From Candidatus Arcticimaribacter sp. UBA7428 (GTDB lineage Bacteria > Bacteroidota > Bacteroidia > Flavobacteriales > Flavobacteriaceae), in contig DLQQ01000050.1 in NCBI GenBank assembly GCA_002477625.1, positions 23,302-46,986 of the forward strand: a stretch of DNA of 23,685 nt, written 5' to 3'. The translations under genes and the position numbers were made by a program. Every line of letters begins with the position of its first letter. Positions within the stretch are counted from its first letter, which is position 1. Below are positions 1-8,375 of this stretch, in pieces. The notes under the pieces are model-generated. The model ran no database searches. It was not told the DNA's origin and saw nothing but the letters and a program-made list of their open reading frames with translations.

Positions 1-1337
1 GTGCTTGCAGCAAAATTGTGAGCAAAACCAAGGGTATGCCCAATTTCGTGAGCCGAAAGTTGGCGGATACGAGCAATGGCAAGTTCAGACATCTTGGTTT
101 CATCAGTATTTCCATTGGCATAAGGATCTTTAGTTAACCCTTGAGCAATCATAAAGTCTTGACGAATGCGTAAACTACCGAGACTCACATGCCCTTTAAG
201 AATTTCACCCGATCGAGGATCGACCACGCTTGCACCATAGCTCCACCCTCGTGTAGACCGATGAACCCATTGAATTACATTATAACGCACATCCAACGGG
301 TCTGCGTCATCTGGAAGTATTTTAATTTGAAAAGCATCTATAAAACCAGCTGCTTCAAAAGCCTCGTTCCACCAACTCCCACCTTCTAGTAAGGCTGAAC
401 GGACAGGCTCAGGGGTTCCATTGTCTAAATAATAAACAATCGGTTCCTTTGCTTTACTTTGTGCTGCATTGGGGTCTGTTTTTTCTAATCGATGACGCAT
501 GGCATATACTTTACGAGTAGAAGTCTCGACTGGGGTTGAATAATCGTAATACGAAAAAGGTATTGCCCCACTTCTAGGGTCGAATTTTCTTGGCGTAAAA
601 GGAATCTCCGGTAAGGCAACAAAAGAATGGTGTTGCTTTACACTTACACTATTAGAAGAAGGTGTTACCGAACGTATCCAACTCCCTGATGCTTCTCCAG
701 CAAACGTTAAAAGCACGTCCAATTCAATGTTCTTTGGAAAGGCTTTTGTTCGATCAAGGGATACTGCAGAGCGAGATTTATCCAGTTTATAATTGCCCTG
801 TTTTGAGCGTTTCAAACGTTGAGAAACTCCATGAGTATCTTGCATTAAAAAGGGTGTGATCTCAATTAGATAGTGTCTAGGTGTGTTTTCTACAATAGGG
901 AAACCAAATAAAACCGATTCGGCAAATGCCTCTTTCACCGATTGTTTTTCTAAGACATTATCTGTAGTTGCTCGGTATTTCAAATTGGGTTGAATCAGAA
1001 GTAATTTGCCCCCAGCTTTGCTGAAGTATACAACCCGTTCATCCCCCAACTGTCCGCGATCCAAGCCAATATCGTTACTCCCAATTCCAGCACTGAGGCT
1101 GTTGATGTATAAAAATTCTGAATCGACTTGACTTTCTTTATCGACCTTTAAAAAAACTTTACCCGAATTTTCTTCGTAATAAAAGTCAAAAAAGCCTTGA
1201 AAAGCAAGAGCCTTTGACTGAAGCATATTCAGCTTTGTTTCTTGAACGTTAAGGTTCTTTTTCTTAGAACGCTGAGCATGTGCTGTTAAAGAGCACAGAA
1301 TTAAGAAAACAGTGAGGTAATTGAATATAGATTTCAT
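1..1337 (-). CDS. Secreted zinc-dependent metalloprotease (DUF5117/DUF4953-like), 3' end outside window
   Basis: The reverse strand stays open from an ATG at 1337 to the left edge, giving about 445 residues without a stop; the C-terminus lies outside the window. Residues 1-22 form a typical signal peptide (basic start, hydrophobic core, ending AHAQ), so the protein is exported. Near the edge, residues 430-440 read HEIGHTLGFAH, a full HExxHxxGxxH metzincin zinc-binding signature with ligands H430, H434 and H440 and catalytic E431. The long region before it, with an early GIGSNDIGLDRGQ stretch, resembles the DUF5118/DUF5117 prodomain-like part of large Bacteroidota zinc proteases whose catalytic part is called DUF4953; that family link is from recall, while the zinc motif is seen. 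Such proteins usually have roughly 800 residues, so about half is visible. It is transcribed divergently from prfB across 88 bp. The substrate is unknown. Confidence 0.88.
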   Translation of the reverse strand, partial: MKSIFNYLTVFLILCSLTAHAQRSKKKNLNVQETKLNMLQSKALAFQGFFDFYYEENSGKVFLKVDKESQVDSEFLYINSLSAGIGSNDIGLDRGQLGDERVVYFSKAGGKLLLIQPNLKYRATTDNVLEKQSVKEAFAESVLFGFPIVENTPRHYLIEITPFLMQDTHGVSQRLKRSKQGNYKLDKSRSAVSLDRTKAFPKNIELDVLLTFAGEASGSWIRSVTPSSNSVSVKQHHSFVALPEIPFTPRKFDPRSGAIPFSYYDYSTPVETSTRKVYAMRHRLEKTDPNAAQSKAKEPIVYYLDNGTPEPVRSALLEGGSWWNEAFEAAGFIDAFQIKILPDDADPLDVRYNVIQWVHRSTRGWSYGASVVDPRSGEILKGHVSLGSLRIRQDFMIAQGLTKDPYANGNTDETKMSELAIARIRQLSAHEIGHTLGFAHNFAAS

Positions 1338-1425
1338 TGCAAATAGTTTTGAATCTAAGCTAAAAAAATAATGTTAATAAAAGGGAGATTTGAAGTTTAA
1401 TTATACTTTTACATAAAACTACAAT

Positions 1426-2524
1426 ATGCTAACTACAGATCAACATAAAAGTATTTTGGACCGCCTTGGGGCACTAAGACGATATCTTTGACGTTGATGC
1501 AAAACAAATAGAAATACGCAACCAAGAAGAGGTAACACTTGACCCTGATTTTTGGAACAACCCTACAAAGGCCGAAGCCCATATGAAATCCCTTCGGACG
1601 CTTAAAAAGTGGGTAAGCGATTACGAAACCTTAGAGCAGCAGAACGAAGACCTTGAGGTATTGCTTGATTTTTACAAATCGGATGATGTTTCAGAGGAAG
1701 AAGTTATGGCGCTGTACGATTCCATAATATCGCGCTTAGAAGATGTTGAGTTTCGCAACATGCTTTCCGATGAAGGAGACGCACTGAGTGCAGTAATCCA
1801 AGTAACAGCTGGTGCCGGAGGGACAGAAAGCTGTGATTGGGCCGAAATGCTGATGCGCATGTATTTGATGTGGGCAGAAAAGCAAGGATACAAGATCAAA
1901 GAATTGAATCACCAAGCCGGGGATGTAGCTGGAATAAAAACGGTTACTCTAGAAATTGAAGGCGATTTTGCCTTTGGTTGGCTGAAAGGTGAAAATGGTG
2001 TCCATCGTTTGGTGCGCATCTCCCCTTTTGACAGTAATGCAAAGCGCCATACGTCATTTGCCTCCGTTTACGTTTATCCATTGGTAGATGAAAGCATTGA
2101 AATTCAAATTAATCCAGCTCATATCTCTTGGGAAACCATGCGTTCGAGTGGTGCAGGAGGACAAAATGTAAATAAGGTTGAAACTGCAGTTCGCTTGCGA
2201 CATGAACCTTCTGGAATTGTAATAGAAAATTCTGAAACGCGTTCGCAATTGGACAATAAAACCAAGGCAATGCAATTGTTGAAGTCACAGTTGTATGAAT
2301 TAGAATTACAAAAGAAACTCGCTGCCCGTAAAGAAATTGAAGCCTCTAAAAAGAAAATTGAATGGGGATCACAAATTCGAAATTACGTTTTACACCCCTA
2401 TAAACTAGCAAAAGATGTACGAACACAGTTCGAAACAGGCAATGTGGATGCTGTACTCAATGGTGCAATTGACCCCTTTCTGAAAGCCTATTTAATGATG
2501 ATGGGACAAAATGAGTCTGAATAA
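1426..2524 (+). CDS. prfB: Peptide chain release factor 2, with programmed +1 frameshift
   Basis: Release factor 2 ends translation at UGA and UAA. The gene starts at ATG 1426, reads 21 codons (MLTTDQHKSILDRLGALRRYL), then meets TGA at 1489-1491. Skipping T1489 gives CTT|GAC and continues in the +1 frame as DVDAKQIEIRNQ to the TAA at 2522. The product is then 365 residues, the same length as E. coli RF2. The stop-codon recognition tripeptide SPF is at residues 199-201 and the peptidyl-hydrolysis motif GGQ at 244-246, both at the expected spacing. The residue two before the GAGGQ glycine, equivalent to E. coli position 246, is Ser. An ATG at 1583 would give a protein lacking the N-terminal helices and is not the real start. 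Regulation is expected to be autogenous: when RF2 is scarce the ribosome pauses at UGA and shifts. A HAD gene follows after 29 bp. Confidence 0.97.
1474..1492 (+). promoter_or_regulatory. RF2 programmed +1 frameshift site (CTT TGA C)
   Basis: The slippery CTT codon (1486-1488), the in-frame TGA (1489-1491) and the following C match the conserved prfB recoding site, including the preceding TAT. In E. coli an AGGGGG Shine-Dalgarno-like stimulator lies just upstream. Here the same place holds CTAAGACGA, which pairs poorly with a CCUCC anti-Shine-Dalgarno. The shift site itself is certain from the flanking frames; the weak stimulator is a direct observation. Confidence 0.95.
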
Positions 2525-2553
2525 TAGAATGCTAAATAAAAAATCAAAACCCT

Positions 2554-3177
2554 ATGGAAAGCAATGCAAACATTAAGAATATAATTTTTGACCTCGGTGG
2601 TGTCCTTGTTGACTGGAATCCTGATAAAGTATACAAACATGTTTTTAAAAATGATCCGGATAAAATGGCACATTTTTTCAATAAAGTATGCACTCAGGAC
2701 TGGAACGAAAACCAAGATGCTGGCTATCCTATGGCAAAGGCTACAGAAGAACGCATCGCTTTATTTCCAGAATACGAAGAGGAAATCAGAATATTTTACG
2801 GACGATGGGATGAAATGTTGGGAGATCAAATTCAAGGGACTGTAGACATTTTAAAACAATGCACCGACAATCCAAACTACAAGGTAGTTGCCCTCACTAA
2901 TTGGAGCCATGAAACCTTTCCAAAAGCCATTGCAAAATTTGAGTTTTTACAATGGTTTGAAGGAATCTTAGTTTCTGGAGAAGAAAAAACCAGAAAACCG
3001 TTTGCTGAAATCTATGAATTGACCCTCAGTCGTTTTGATCTTAAAGCCGAAGAATCTCTATTTATTGATGATAATTTACGCAATATAGAAGCTGCACGTG
3101 CCTTAGGAATTCACTCCATTCAATTTCATAGCCCCGAACAATTAGCTAACGATCTAGTTGCCTACATAACGCTATAA
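2554..3177 (+). CDS. HAD-superfamily phosphatase, YihX-like
   Basis: A 207-residue cytoplasmic haloacid-dehalogenase-type hydrolase. Motif I is FDLGGVLVDW with nucleophile D13; the usual second Asp is Gly (DLG), as in YihX-type sugar-phosphate phosphatases. Motif II is the Thr-Asn pair in VVALTNWS (T115), motif III is K148 in KTRKP, and motif IV is the IDDN acidic pair D172/D173 that binds Mg2+. A helical cap occupies about residues 22-100. YihX of E. coli dephosphorylates alpha-glucose-1-phosphate; whether this protein shares that substrate cannot be told. It starts 29 bp after prfB and ends 12 bp before the ArsC-family gene, so the three are probably co-transcribed. The function is general phosphomonoester hydrolysis by family membership. 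Confidence 0.88.
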   Translation: MESNANIKNIIFDLGGVLVDWNPDKVYKHVFKNDPDKMAHFFNKVCTQDWNENQDAGYPMAKATEERIALFPEYEEEIRIFYGRWDEMLGDQIQGTVDILKQCTDNPNYKVVALTNWSHETFPKAIAKFEFLQWFEGILVSGEEKTRKPFAEIYELTLSRFDLKAEESLFIDDNLRNIEAARALGIHSIQFHSPEQLANDLVAYITL

Positions 3178-3189
3178 AAAAGATAATCG

Positions 3190-3543
3190 ATGAAACTTAC
3201 AATTTACCACAATACACGGTGCAGAAAATCGAGAGAAGCATTGGAGCTTCTAGAGTCAAAGGGATTAAAACCTGAGATTGTTGAATATTTAAAAAATCCA
3301 CTCAGCGAAAAACAAATTGAAGAGTTAATTCTACTCCTAAATTTGGATCCAATGCAATTGGTTCGGGTAAATGAAGCCCTGTGGAAAGAGCAGTACAGAG
3401 GGAAAAACTTCTCAAAGTCAGAAATTATTGCACTCTTAACCAAACATCCGAAATTAATAGAAAGGCCAATCATATCCAGTAGTACAAATGCTGTGATCGG
3501 TAGGCCCATCGACCAATTGATTCATTTTTTAGAATCCCATTAA
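3190..3543 (+). CDS. arsC: ArsC-family reductase (thioredoxin-fold arsenate reductase-like)
   Basis: A 117-residue protein of the glutaredoxin-dependent ArsC family. The N-terminus MKLTIYHNTRCRKSRE carries the catalytic cysteine C11 in the YHNxxCxxS loop. The three arginines that bind the arsenate oxyanion in E. coli ArsC have counterparts at R59 (LVRVNE), R92 (ERPI) and R105 (GRPI), so arsenate reduction is plausible. It is shorter than plasmid ArsC (about 141 residues), which is normal for the chromosomal form. No ArsR regulator, arsenite pump or arsM gene is nearby; the gene sits 12 bp after a HAD phosphatase and 39 bp before an outer-membrane protein. The physiological role may therefore be general redox work rather than arsenic resistance. 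The family is certain, the substrate is not. Confidence 0.87.
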   Translation: MKLTIYHNTRCRKSREALELLESKGLKPEIVEYLKNPLSEKQIEELILLLNLDPMQLVRVNEALWKEQYRGKNFSKSEIIALLTKHPKLIERPIISSSTNAVIGRPIDQLIHFLESH

Positions 3544-3582
3544 ACCTTATCTACTTGACACAGTCAAATAAATAAAAATTTA

Positions 3583-6042
3583 ATGAAACTATATTTTCTT
3601 CCCTCTAGACTCGCCTTGCTGAGTTTATTTTTCCTTACAATCAACCTAACCTTCGCCCAACGTCCTCAAAATTTTAAAAAACTGCTCCTTACTGGAAAAG
3701 TAGTTGATGTTGAAACCCTAGAACCCCTCGAGTACGCAACCATTACTTTGAGAAATGATCGGCGTCCTGAGATGTTACAAGGGGGAATTACCAAAGCAGA
3801 CGGTACTTTTTCTTTTGAAGTATTCCCTGGGAAATATAACATCAGTACAGAATATATTTCCTTTAAAACCATAACCCAAGAAGGTGTTGTAATTCGTTCC
3901 AATAAAGACTTGGGTACAATCAATTTAGAAATTGAAGCTTCAGCCCTCGAAGGTGTTGAATTGGTTGGTGAACGAACTACAGTAGAAATTCGTTTAGACA
4001 AACGTATTTATAATGTGGGGAAAGACATTACCGTTCGTGGGGGAAGTGTTTCAGATGTTTTAGATAACGTGCCTTCGGTTTCTGTAGATGTAGAAGGTAT
4101 TGTTTCTTTACGTGGAAATGATAACGTCCGTATTTTGATTAATGGAAAACCATCGGGTCTTGTTGGTTTATCGGGCCCAGAAGGCTTACGTCAAATTCCT
4201 GCTGAGTCGATCGAAAAAGTAGAGGTTGTTACCTCCCCATCTGCACGATACGATGCAGCAGGAACTGCTGGTATCTTGAATATTATTTTAAAGAAAAACG
4301 AATTAGACGGTTTCAACGGATCAATTATTTTAAACAGTGGGATTCCAAAAAACTTTAGAGGAAGTGCTTCATTAAACTGGAGAAGCGAAAAAGTAAACAT
4401 CTTTACTACAACTACGGTTGGAGATTCCGAATCTGAAGGAGGAGGGCTTTTTAATAGTGAATATTTTAATGGAACCGATCCTAGTAATTTTTCTAATGAA
4501 CGTCGTAACTACGATCGCGGTCGAAAAAGCTTTTTCACCAATCTCGGTTTAGAATATATTCTCGATGATAAAACATCTCTAACGGTTACTGGCTTTTATA
4601 GAAAAAGCGACAACAACAGTTTAGTGTCAACCTATATCGAATCGATCAACGCTACTGGAACGTTCAATTCTGAGCGTTTTGAAAATGAAGTAGAATTGGA
4701 TGAAACTAGACAATTTACAGCCAATTACACTAAAAAATTCGATGATGAAGGACATGAATTGGTAGCTGAATTTCAATACGAAACCAGTACTGAAGACGAA
4801 GATTCTGATATCACAAGCGCAATTCCAGAAGAAGTTTTCACTGCAGAATCTCAAAAAAGAATTTTATACCAATTGGATTATGTTTGGCCAATTGATGAGA
4901 ACACCCAGTTTGAGGTTGGATACCGCGGAAACTTCAAAACACAGGTAAACGATTATAATGTATCCATTCAAGAGAATAATGTATTTGTAAGAAACACCGA
5001 TCTTTCAAACATCTTGGCTTACACAGAAAATGTAAATGCTGCCTATACTCAGTTTGGAAAGAAAATTGACAAGTTTTCATATTTATTAGGCCTTCGAATG
5101 GAGCATTCGAACATCATCATAGACCAACGAACTACCAATGATAAAGTAGAGAAGAATTATGCTGACTGGTTCCCTACGGTCAACCTTTCCTATGAGATGA
5201 ATGAAAAAGAAAATGTAACCCTTGGATTCAGCAGAAGAATAAGACGTCCAAGAGCGTGGTCCTTAAATCCCTTCCCATCGCGTTCGAGTATTACCTTCTT
5301 TAGACAAGGAAATCCGGATCTAGATCCATCCTACTCCAATACGTTTGATTTGGGTTACTTGAAACGTTGGGAGAAATTCACATTCAACGGATCTGTATAT
5401 TTCCAAAAGTCGACCCAAAACATCGAACGTATTACAGAAGAAACCGGAGAAATAATTGAAGTGGTAGATGAAAATGGAAATGAGTCTTTGGTTCCAGCTT
5501 TGCGCTCTATTTCAGTCAATCTATCCGAAAACAACCGTGTAGGAACTGAGTTTACGCTTACCTATACGCCCTCGCGAAAAGTTCGGCTGAGTGGAAATTT
5601 CAATATTTTCAACTCCCAAACTATTGGAGATTATGCTGGTAAAAGTTTTGACGCAGAAATCGTAAGTTGGTTCAGTAGAATCAACGCAAGTGTAAAACTT
5701 CCTGGCGGCTTCGACACCCAATTACGGGCGTTCTACTTTGGTCCAAGAGCCAACGCACAAACGACATCAAAAGGAGTGTTTTCACTTTCGGGCGCAATCA
5801 ACAAAACCATTTTAAAGAAAAAAGGAACCCTTTCATTGCGTGCTAGTGATCTTTTGAATTCTAGAAGAAGAAAAAGCACTACTACCAGTGAAAACTTTTC
5901 AACCTACACCGAATTTCAGTGGAGAATCCCAACTTATGTTTTGACTTTTACTTATAAAATAAACGAAAGTAAAGCCAGTAAACGCAGACGCTCGGCAGCT
6001 AACAGAGGAGGCGGTGACGGTGGAGAAGGTTTTGACTTTTAA
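3583..6042 (+). CDS. TonB-dependent-receptor-type outer-membrane beta-barrel protein
   Basis: An 819-residue outer-membrane protein. Residues 1-25 form a signal peptide ending in FAQ. A carboxypeptidase-regulatory-like beta-sandwich follows (about 35-115; LTGKVVDVETLEPLEYATITL). A plug-like domain (about 135-235) includes VSDVLDNVPSVSVDVEG, the GNDNVRILINGKPSG stretch and SARYDAAGTAGILNIIL. The rest is a barrel of the outer-membrane beta-barrel family 3 type, with alternating polar/hydrophobic strands and a conserved LNPFPSRSS...GNPDLDPSYSNTFDLGY segment. The last 20 residues are unusual: a basic run (SKRRRS) and a glycine/acid tail ending GEGFDF. No SusD partner, TonB, siderophore or sugar-use gene is next to it, so the ligand cannot be named. 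It begins 39 bp after arsC and ends before a strong terminator. This family is often annotated as TonB-dependent receptor although many members have no proven transport role. Confidence 0.93.
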   Translation: MKLYFLPSRLALLSLFFLTINLTFAQRPQNFKKLLLTGKVVDVETLEPLEYATITLRNDRRPEMLQGGITKADGTFSFEVFPGKYNISTEYISFKTITQEGVVIRSNKDLGTINLEIEASALEGVELVGERTTVEIRLDKRIYNVGKDITVRGGSVSDVLDNVPSVSVDVEGIVSLRGNDNVRILINGKPSGLVGLSGPEGLRQIPAESIEKVEVVTSPSARYDAAGTAGILNIILKKNELDGFNGSIILNSGIPKNFRGSASLNWRSEKVNIFTTTTVGDSESEGGGLFNSEYFNGTDPSNFSNERRNYDRGRKSFFTNLGLEYILDDKTSLTVTGFYRKSDNNSLVSTYIESINATGTFNSERFENEVELDETRQFTANYTKKFDDEGHELVAEFQYETSTEDEDSDITSAIPEEVFTAESQKRILYQLDYVWPIDENTQFEVGYRGNFKTQVNDYNVSIQENNVFVRNTDLSNILAYTENVNAAYTQFGKKIDKFSYLLGLRMEHSNIIIDQRTTNDKVEKNYADWFPTVNLSYEMNEKENVTLGFSRRIRRPRAWSLNPFPSRSSITFFRQGNPDLDPSYSNTFDLGYLKRWEKFTFNGSVYFQKSTQNIERITEETGEIIEVVDENGNESLVPALRSISVNLSENNRVGTEFTLTYTPSRKVRLSGNFNIFNSQTIGDYAGKSFDAEIVSWFSRINASVKLPGGFDTQLRAFYFGPRANAQTTSKGVFSLSGAINKTILKKKGTLSLRASDLLNSRRRKSTTTSENFSTYTEFQWRIPTYVLTFTYKINESKASKRRRSAANRGGGDGGEGFDF

Positions 6043-6062
6043 ATAAAAGGATTTAGTCCATA

Positions 6063-6097
6063 AAAAAACCTCACAATTCTAAATTGTGAGGTTTTTT
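6063..6097. terminator. Bidirectional Rho-independent terminator
   Basis: A perfect inverted repeat has arms at 6063-6078 and 6082-6097 around a 3-nt loop. Its core is CCTCACAATT paired with AATTGTGAGG, flanked by A6 on the left and T6 on the right, so a U-tract follows the hairpin in both directions. It lies 20 bp after the outer-membrane protein gene and 50 bp after the end of the convergent 57-aa gene, so it can serve both. Confidence 0.93.
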
Positions 6098-6146
6098 AGT
6101 ATGATAGAAACCGAAGGAACGGCTACAAATAGTAAGTAAACTATAT

Positions 6147-6320
6147 CTATTCTTGAAGCTCTGCCTTCTTGGCTTCTTTACGCTCTTTTAACCACTCCAA
6201 AAACGAGCCAACTAGCCAGTAAGGAATCACGAAGGTTAGTAAAAAAATCATCAACCAAAACCCAATGGATAAGATAGTTAAAAAAGATAGAAAACCTAAA
6301 TATTGATCGAATTCGAACAT
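6147..6320 (-). CDS. Small membrane protein, 57 aa
   Basis: A short reverse-strand gene of 57 residues starting at ATG 6320 (MFEFDQYLGFLSFLTILS) and ending at TAG 6147-6149. It has one long hydrophobic stretch, about residues 8-38, which could be one or two membrane segments. A strongly charged amphipathic tail rich in Lys, Glu and Arg follows (WLKERKEAKKAELQE). That architecture is typical of small inner-membrane proteins with a cytoplasmic tail. A TAATTTTG element at 6337-6344 on the same strand fits the flavobacterial -7 consensus 16 bp before the start, and the bidirectional terminator lies just after its end. I do not recognise the family and assign no function. Confidence 0.72.
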   Translation of the reverse strand: MFEFDQYLGFLSFLTILSIGFWLMIFLLTFVIPYWLVGSFLEWLKERKEAKKAELQE

Positions 6321-6336
6321 TGTTGTAAAATTTAAA

Positions 6337-6344
6337 CAAAATTA
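6337..6344 (-). promoter_or_regulatory. Bacteroidota -7 element (TAATTTTG) for the 57-aa gene
   Basis: On the reverse strand this reads TAATTTTG, an exact match to the TAnnTTTG consensus, 16 bp upstream of the ATG at 6320. No clear -33 TTG is seen at the usual distance, so the promoter call rests on the -7 element alone. Confidence 0.5.
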
Positions 6345-6445
6345 AGTTTTTTATAATTCTAATCCCAGATATCTTTTTATTTTTTTAACCTAAGAGTATA
6401 AATTCAAAGTGTGTTTTTATATTTTCAATCCGAGATCTCATCAGC

Positions 6446-6475
6446 TTGCTCTAAAATAAAAATTAAGTATTTTTG
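6446..6475 (+). promoter_or_regulatory. Bacteroidota-type promoter of fumC
   Basis: TTG at 6446-6448 and TATTTTTG at 6468-6475 are separated by 19 bp, matching the flavobacterial primary-sigma pattern TTG-N17-23-TAnnTTTG. The ATG of fumC is at 6503, 27 bp after the -7 element, leaving a short leader (AACAATTTAAAG). The 182-bp gap 6321-6502 thus holds two divergent promoters and nothing else I can recognise. Confidence 0.75.
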
Positions 6476-6502
6476 CAGAGAACAATTTAAAGTAAACAAA
6501 TA

Positions 6503-7897
6503 ATGAAATACCGCATAGAAAAAGACACATTAGGAGATGTACAGGTACCCGCAGACGTTTATTGGGGCGCTCAAACAGAACGCTCACGATCCAATTTCAA
6601 AATTGGTCCTTCAGCTTCTATGCCGATTGAAATTGTTCAAGGTTTTGCTTACTTAAAAAAATCAGCTGCCTACACCAACCATGAGTTGGGTGTTTTGGAT
6701 CTAAATAAACGTGATTTAATCGCACAAGTATGTGATGAAATTTTAGAAGGAAAACTGGACGATCAGTTTCCATTGGTGATTTGGCAAACAGGATCGGGAA
6801 CACAGAGCAACATGAACGTCAATGAAGTGATTGCCAATCGTGCTCATGTACTTGCTGGAAACACACTAGGCGCGGGTGATAAAACCCTAGCCCCTAACGA
6901 TGATGTAAATAAATCACAATCGTCTAATGATACGTTCCCTACGGGAATGCACATTGCAGCCTATAAAAAAATTATTGATAATACGATTCCGGGCATTACC
7001 CAACTCCGAAATGCACTCGATGCAAAAGCAAAGGCTTTTAAATCTGTAGTTAAAATTGGGCGTACCCATTTGATGGATGCCACTCCCCTTACCTTAGGTC
7101 AAGAATTTTCGGGCTATGTTTCTCAATTGGATCATGGATTGGCTGCCTTAAATTTCACTTTAAAGCATTTGTCAGAAGTAGCGCTTGGAGGTACGGCAGT
7201 AGGAACTGGAATAAACACACCTAAGGGCTATTCTGAACTCGTAGCAAAGTACATTGCAGCGTTTACTGAACTCCCCTTTATAACGGCTCATAATAAGTTT
7301 GAAGCACTTGCAGCTCATGATGCAATCGTTGAAACCCACGGAGCCCTTAAACAAATCGCTGTATCGCTAAACAAAATAGCCAATGACATTCGAATGCTGT
7401 CTTCTGGTCCACGCTCTGGAATTGGAGAAATTATAATTCCAGCTAACGAGCCGGGAAGCTCAATCATGCCCGGAAAAGTAAACCCAACCCAATGCGAAGC
7501 AATCACGATGGTTTGTGCACAGGTTATGGGGAACGATGTAACCATAAGCGTTGCGGGAACTCAAGGACATTATGAATTGAATGTATTCAAACCTGTAATG
7601 GCTGCCAACATCATACAGTCGGCTCAATTGATCGGTGATGCCTGTGTAAGTTTTACAATAAATTGTGTTGATGGAATTGAACCCAATCACAAAAGAATTG
7701 ATGAATTGGTAAACAATTCGCTAATGCTTGTAACGGCTTTAAATACCAAAATTGGATATTACAAAGCTGCTGAGATCGCAAATAAAGCCCATGAAGAAGG
7801 AACAACACTAAAAGCATCTGCTCTATCGCTGGGCTATGTGACTTCTGAAGAATTTGACGCTTGGGTAAAACCTGAAGATATGACAGGCGATCACTAG
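6503..7897 (+). CDS. fumC: Class II fumarate hydratase
   Basis: A 464-residue cytoplasmic, cofactor-free fumarase that interconverts fumarate and L-malate in the citric-acid cycle. The length equals that of E. coli FumC (467). The fumarase/aspartase superfamily signature [11 protein letters not shown] is at residues 318-328, with catalytic Ser319. The partner histidine region [20 protein letters not shown] has H189. The substrate-binding [17 protein letters not shown] is at 98-114 and [13 protein letters not shown] at 138-150. The C-terminal part ends [10 protein letters not shown], close to the usual family ending (MxxP). It is preceded by a very good promoter and is followed after 4 bp by an acetyltransferase gene, so it is the first gene of a likely three-gene transcript. 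The motifs separate it from aspartate ammonia-lyase, which has a similar fold. Confidence 0.97.
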   Translation: MKYRIEKDTLGDVQVPADVYWGAQTERSRSNFKIGPSASMPIEIVQGFAYLKKSAAYTNHELGVLDLNKRDLIAQVCDEILEGKLDDQFPLVIWQTGSGTQSNMNVNEVIANRAHVLAGNTLGAGDKTLAPNDDVNKSQSSNDTFPTGMHIAAYKKIIDNTIPGITQLRNALDAKAKAFKSVVKIGRTHLMDATPLTLGQEFSGYVSQLDHGLAALNFTLKHLSEVALGGTAVGTGINTPKGYSELVAKYIAAFTELPFITAHNKFEALAAHDAIVETHGALKQIAVSLNKIANDIRMLSSGPRSGIGEIIIPANEPGSSIMPGKVNPTQCEAITMVCAQVMGNDVTISVAGTQGHYELNVFKPVMAANIIQSAQLIGDACVSFTINCVDGIEPNHKRIDELVNNSLMLVTALNTKIGYYKAAEIANKAHEEGTTLKASALSLGYVTSEEFDAWVKPEDMTGDH

Positions 7898-7901
7898 ACC
7901 T

Positions 7902-8375
7902 ATGGAAATAATTCCCTTTGAATCGCGCTATGCTCAAGATTTTAAACGGCTTAATGAAGCTTGGCTGGAGCATTATTTTGTGGTTGAACCTTATGACTCT
8001 GAATTACTCGGTCGCTGTGAAGAAAGTATTATAAAACCCGGTGGCTTTATTTTTTTCGTTCGTATTGATGAGCAAATAGTGGGGACAGCCGCATTCATTT
8101 ATAAATCATCGGGAATATATGAATTAGGTAAAATGGCTGTGGATCCTGCTTTTCAAGGACATAAGCTTGGTCAACAATTGATGCAGTATTTGCTTGATTT
8201 TGCAAAACAACAGCAGTGGTCGAAACTTATCCTCTATTCCAATACTGTACTCGAAAATGCGATTTATATTTATCAAAAAGTAGGCTTTAAAACAATTCCA
8301 TTAGAAAAGAACCTGCCCTACAATCGTTCGAATATAAAAATGGAGTTAGAATTGGAAAGAAATCATGAACATTAA
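7902..8375 (+). CDS. GNAT-family N-acetyltransferase
   Basis: A 157-residue GNAT protein that would transfer an acyl group from acyl-CoA to an amine. The central beta4-alpha3 region YELGKMAVDPAFQGHKLGQQLMQYLLDFA (about 73-101) contains the pyrophosphate-binding loop QGHKLG (85-90), close to the Q/RxxGxG/A consensus although Lys occupies the first Gly position. The C-terminal NAIYIYQKVGFKTI (119-132) is the common motif-B helix/strand found in MarR-adjacent and small-molecule GNATs. The start ATG lies 4 bp after the fumC stop and the end overlaps the next gene by 11 bp, so the gene is translated from the fumC transcript. The substrate is unknown. Confidence 0.88.
   Translation: MEIIPFESRYAQDFKRLNEAWLEHYFVVEPYDSELLGRCEESIIKPGGFIFFVRIDEQIVGTAAFIYKSSGIYELGKMAVDPAFQGHKLGQQLMQYLLDFAKQQQWSKLILYSNTVLENAIYIYQKVGFKTIPLEKNLPYNRSNIKMELELERNHEH

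Noticed and set aside
1389..1411. Possible promoter TTTG...TACTTTTA before prfB
   Set aside because: The spacing is only 11 bp and the -7 box ends in A rather than G, so it does not fit the flavobacterial pattern.
1583..2524. prfB taken as starting at ATG 1583 (313 aa)
   Set aside because: The upstream frame to ATG 1426 with the CTT TGA C site restores a full 365-aa RF2; the shorter form lacks the N-terminal domain.
3204..3509. 101-aa reverse frame
   Set aside because: It is entirely antisense to the ArsC-family gene, whose catalytic residues are all conserved.
3555..3567. Short palindrome TTGACACAGTCAA before the receptor gene
   Set aside because: Five-base arms occur by chance often; there is no second copy in the window and no known operator match.
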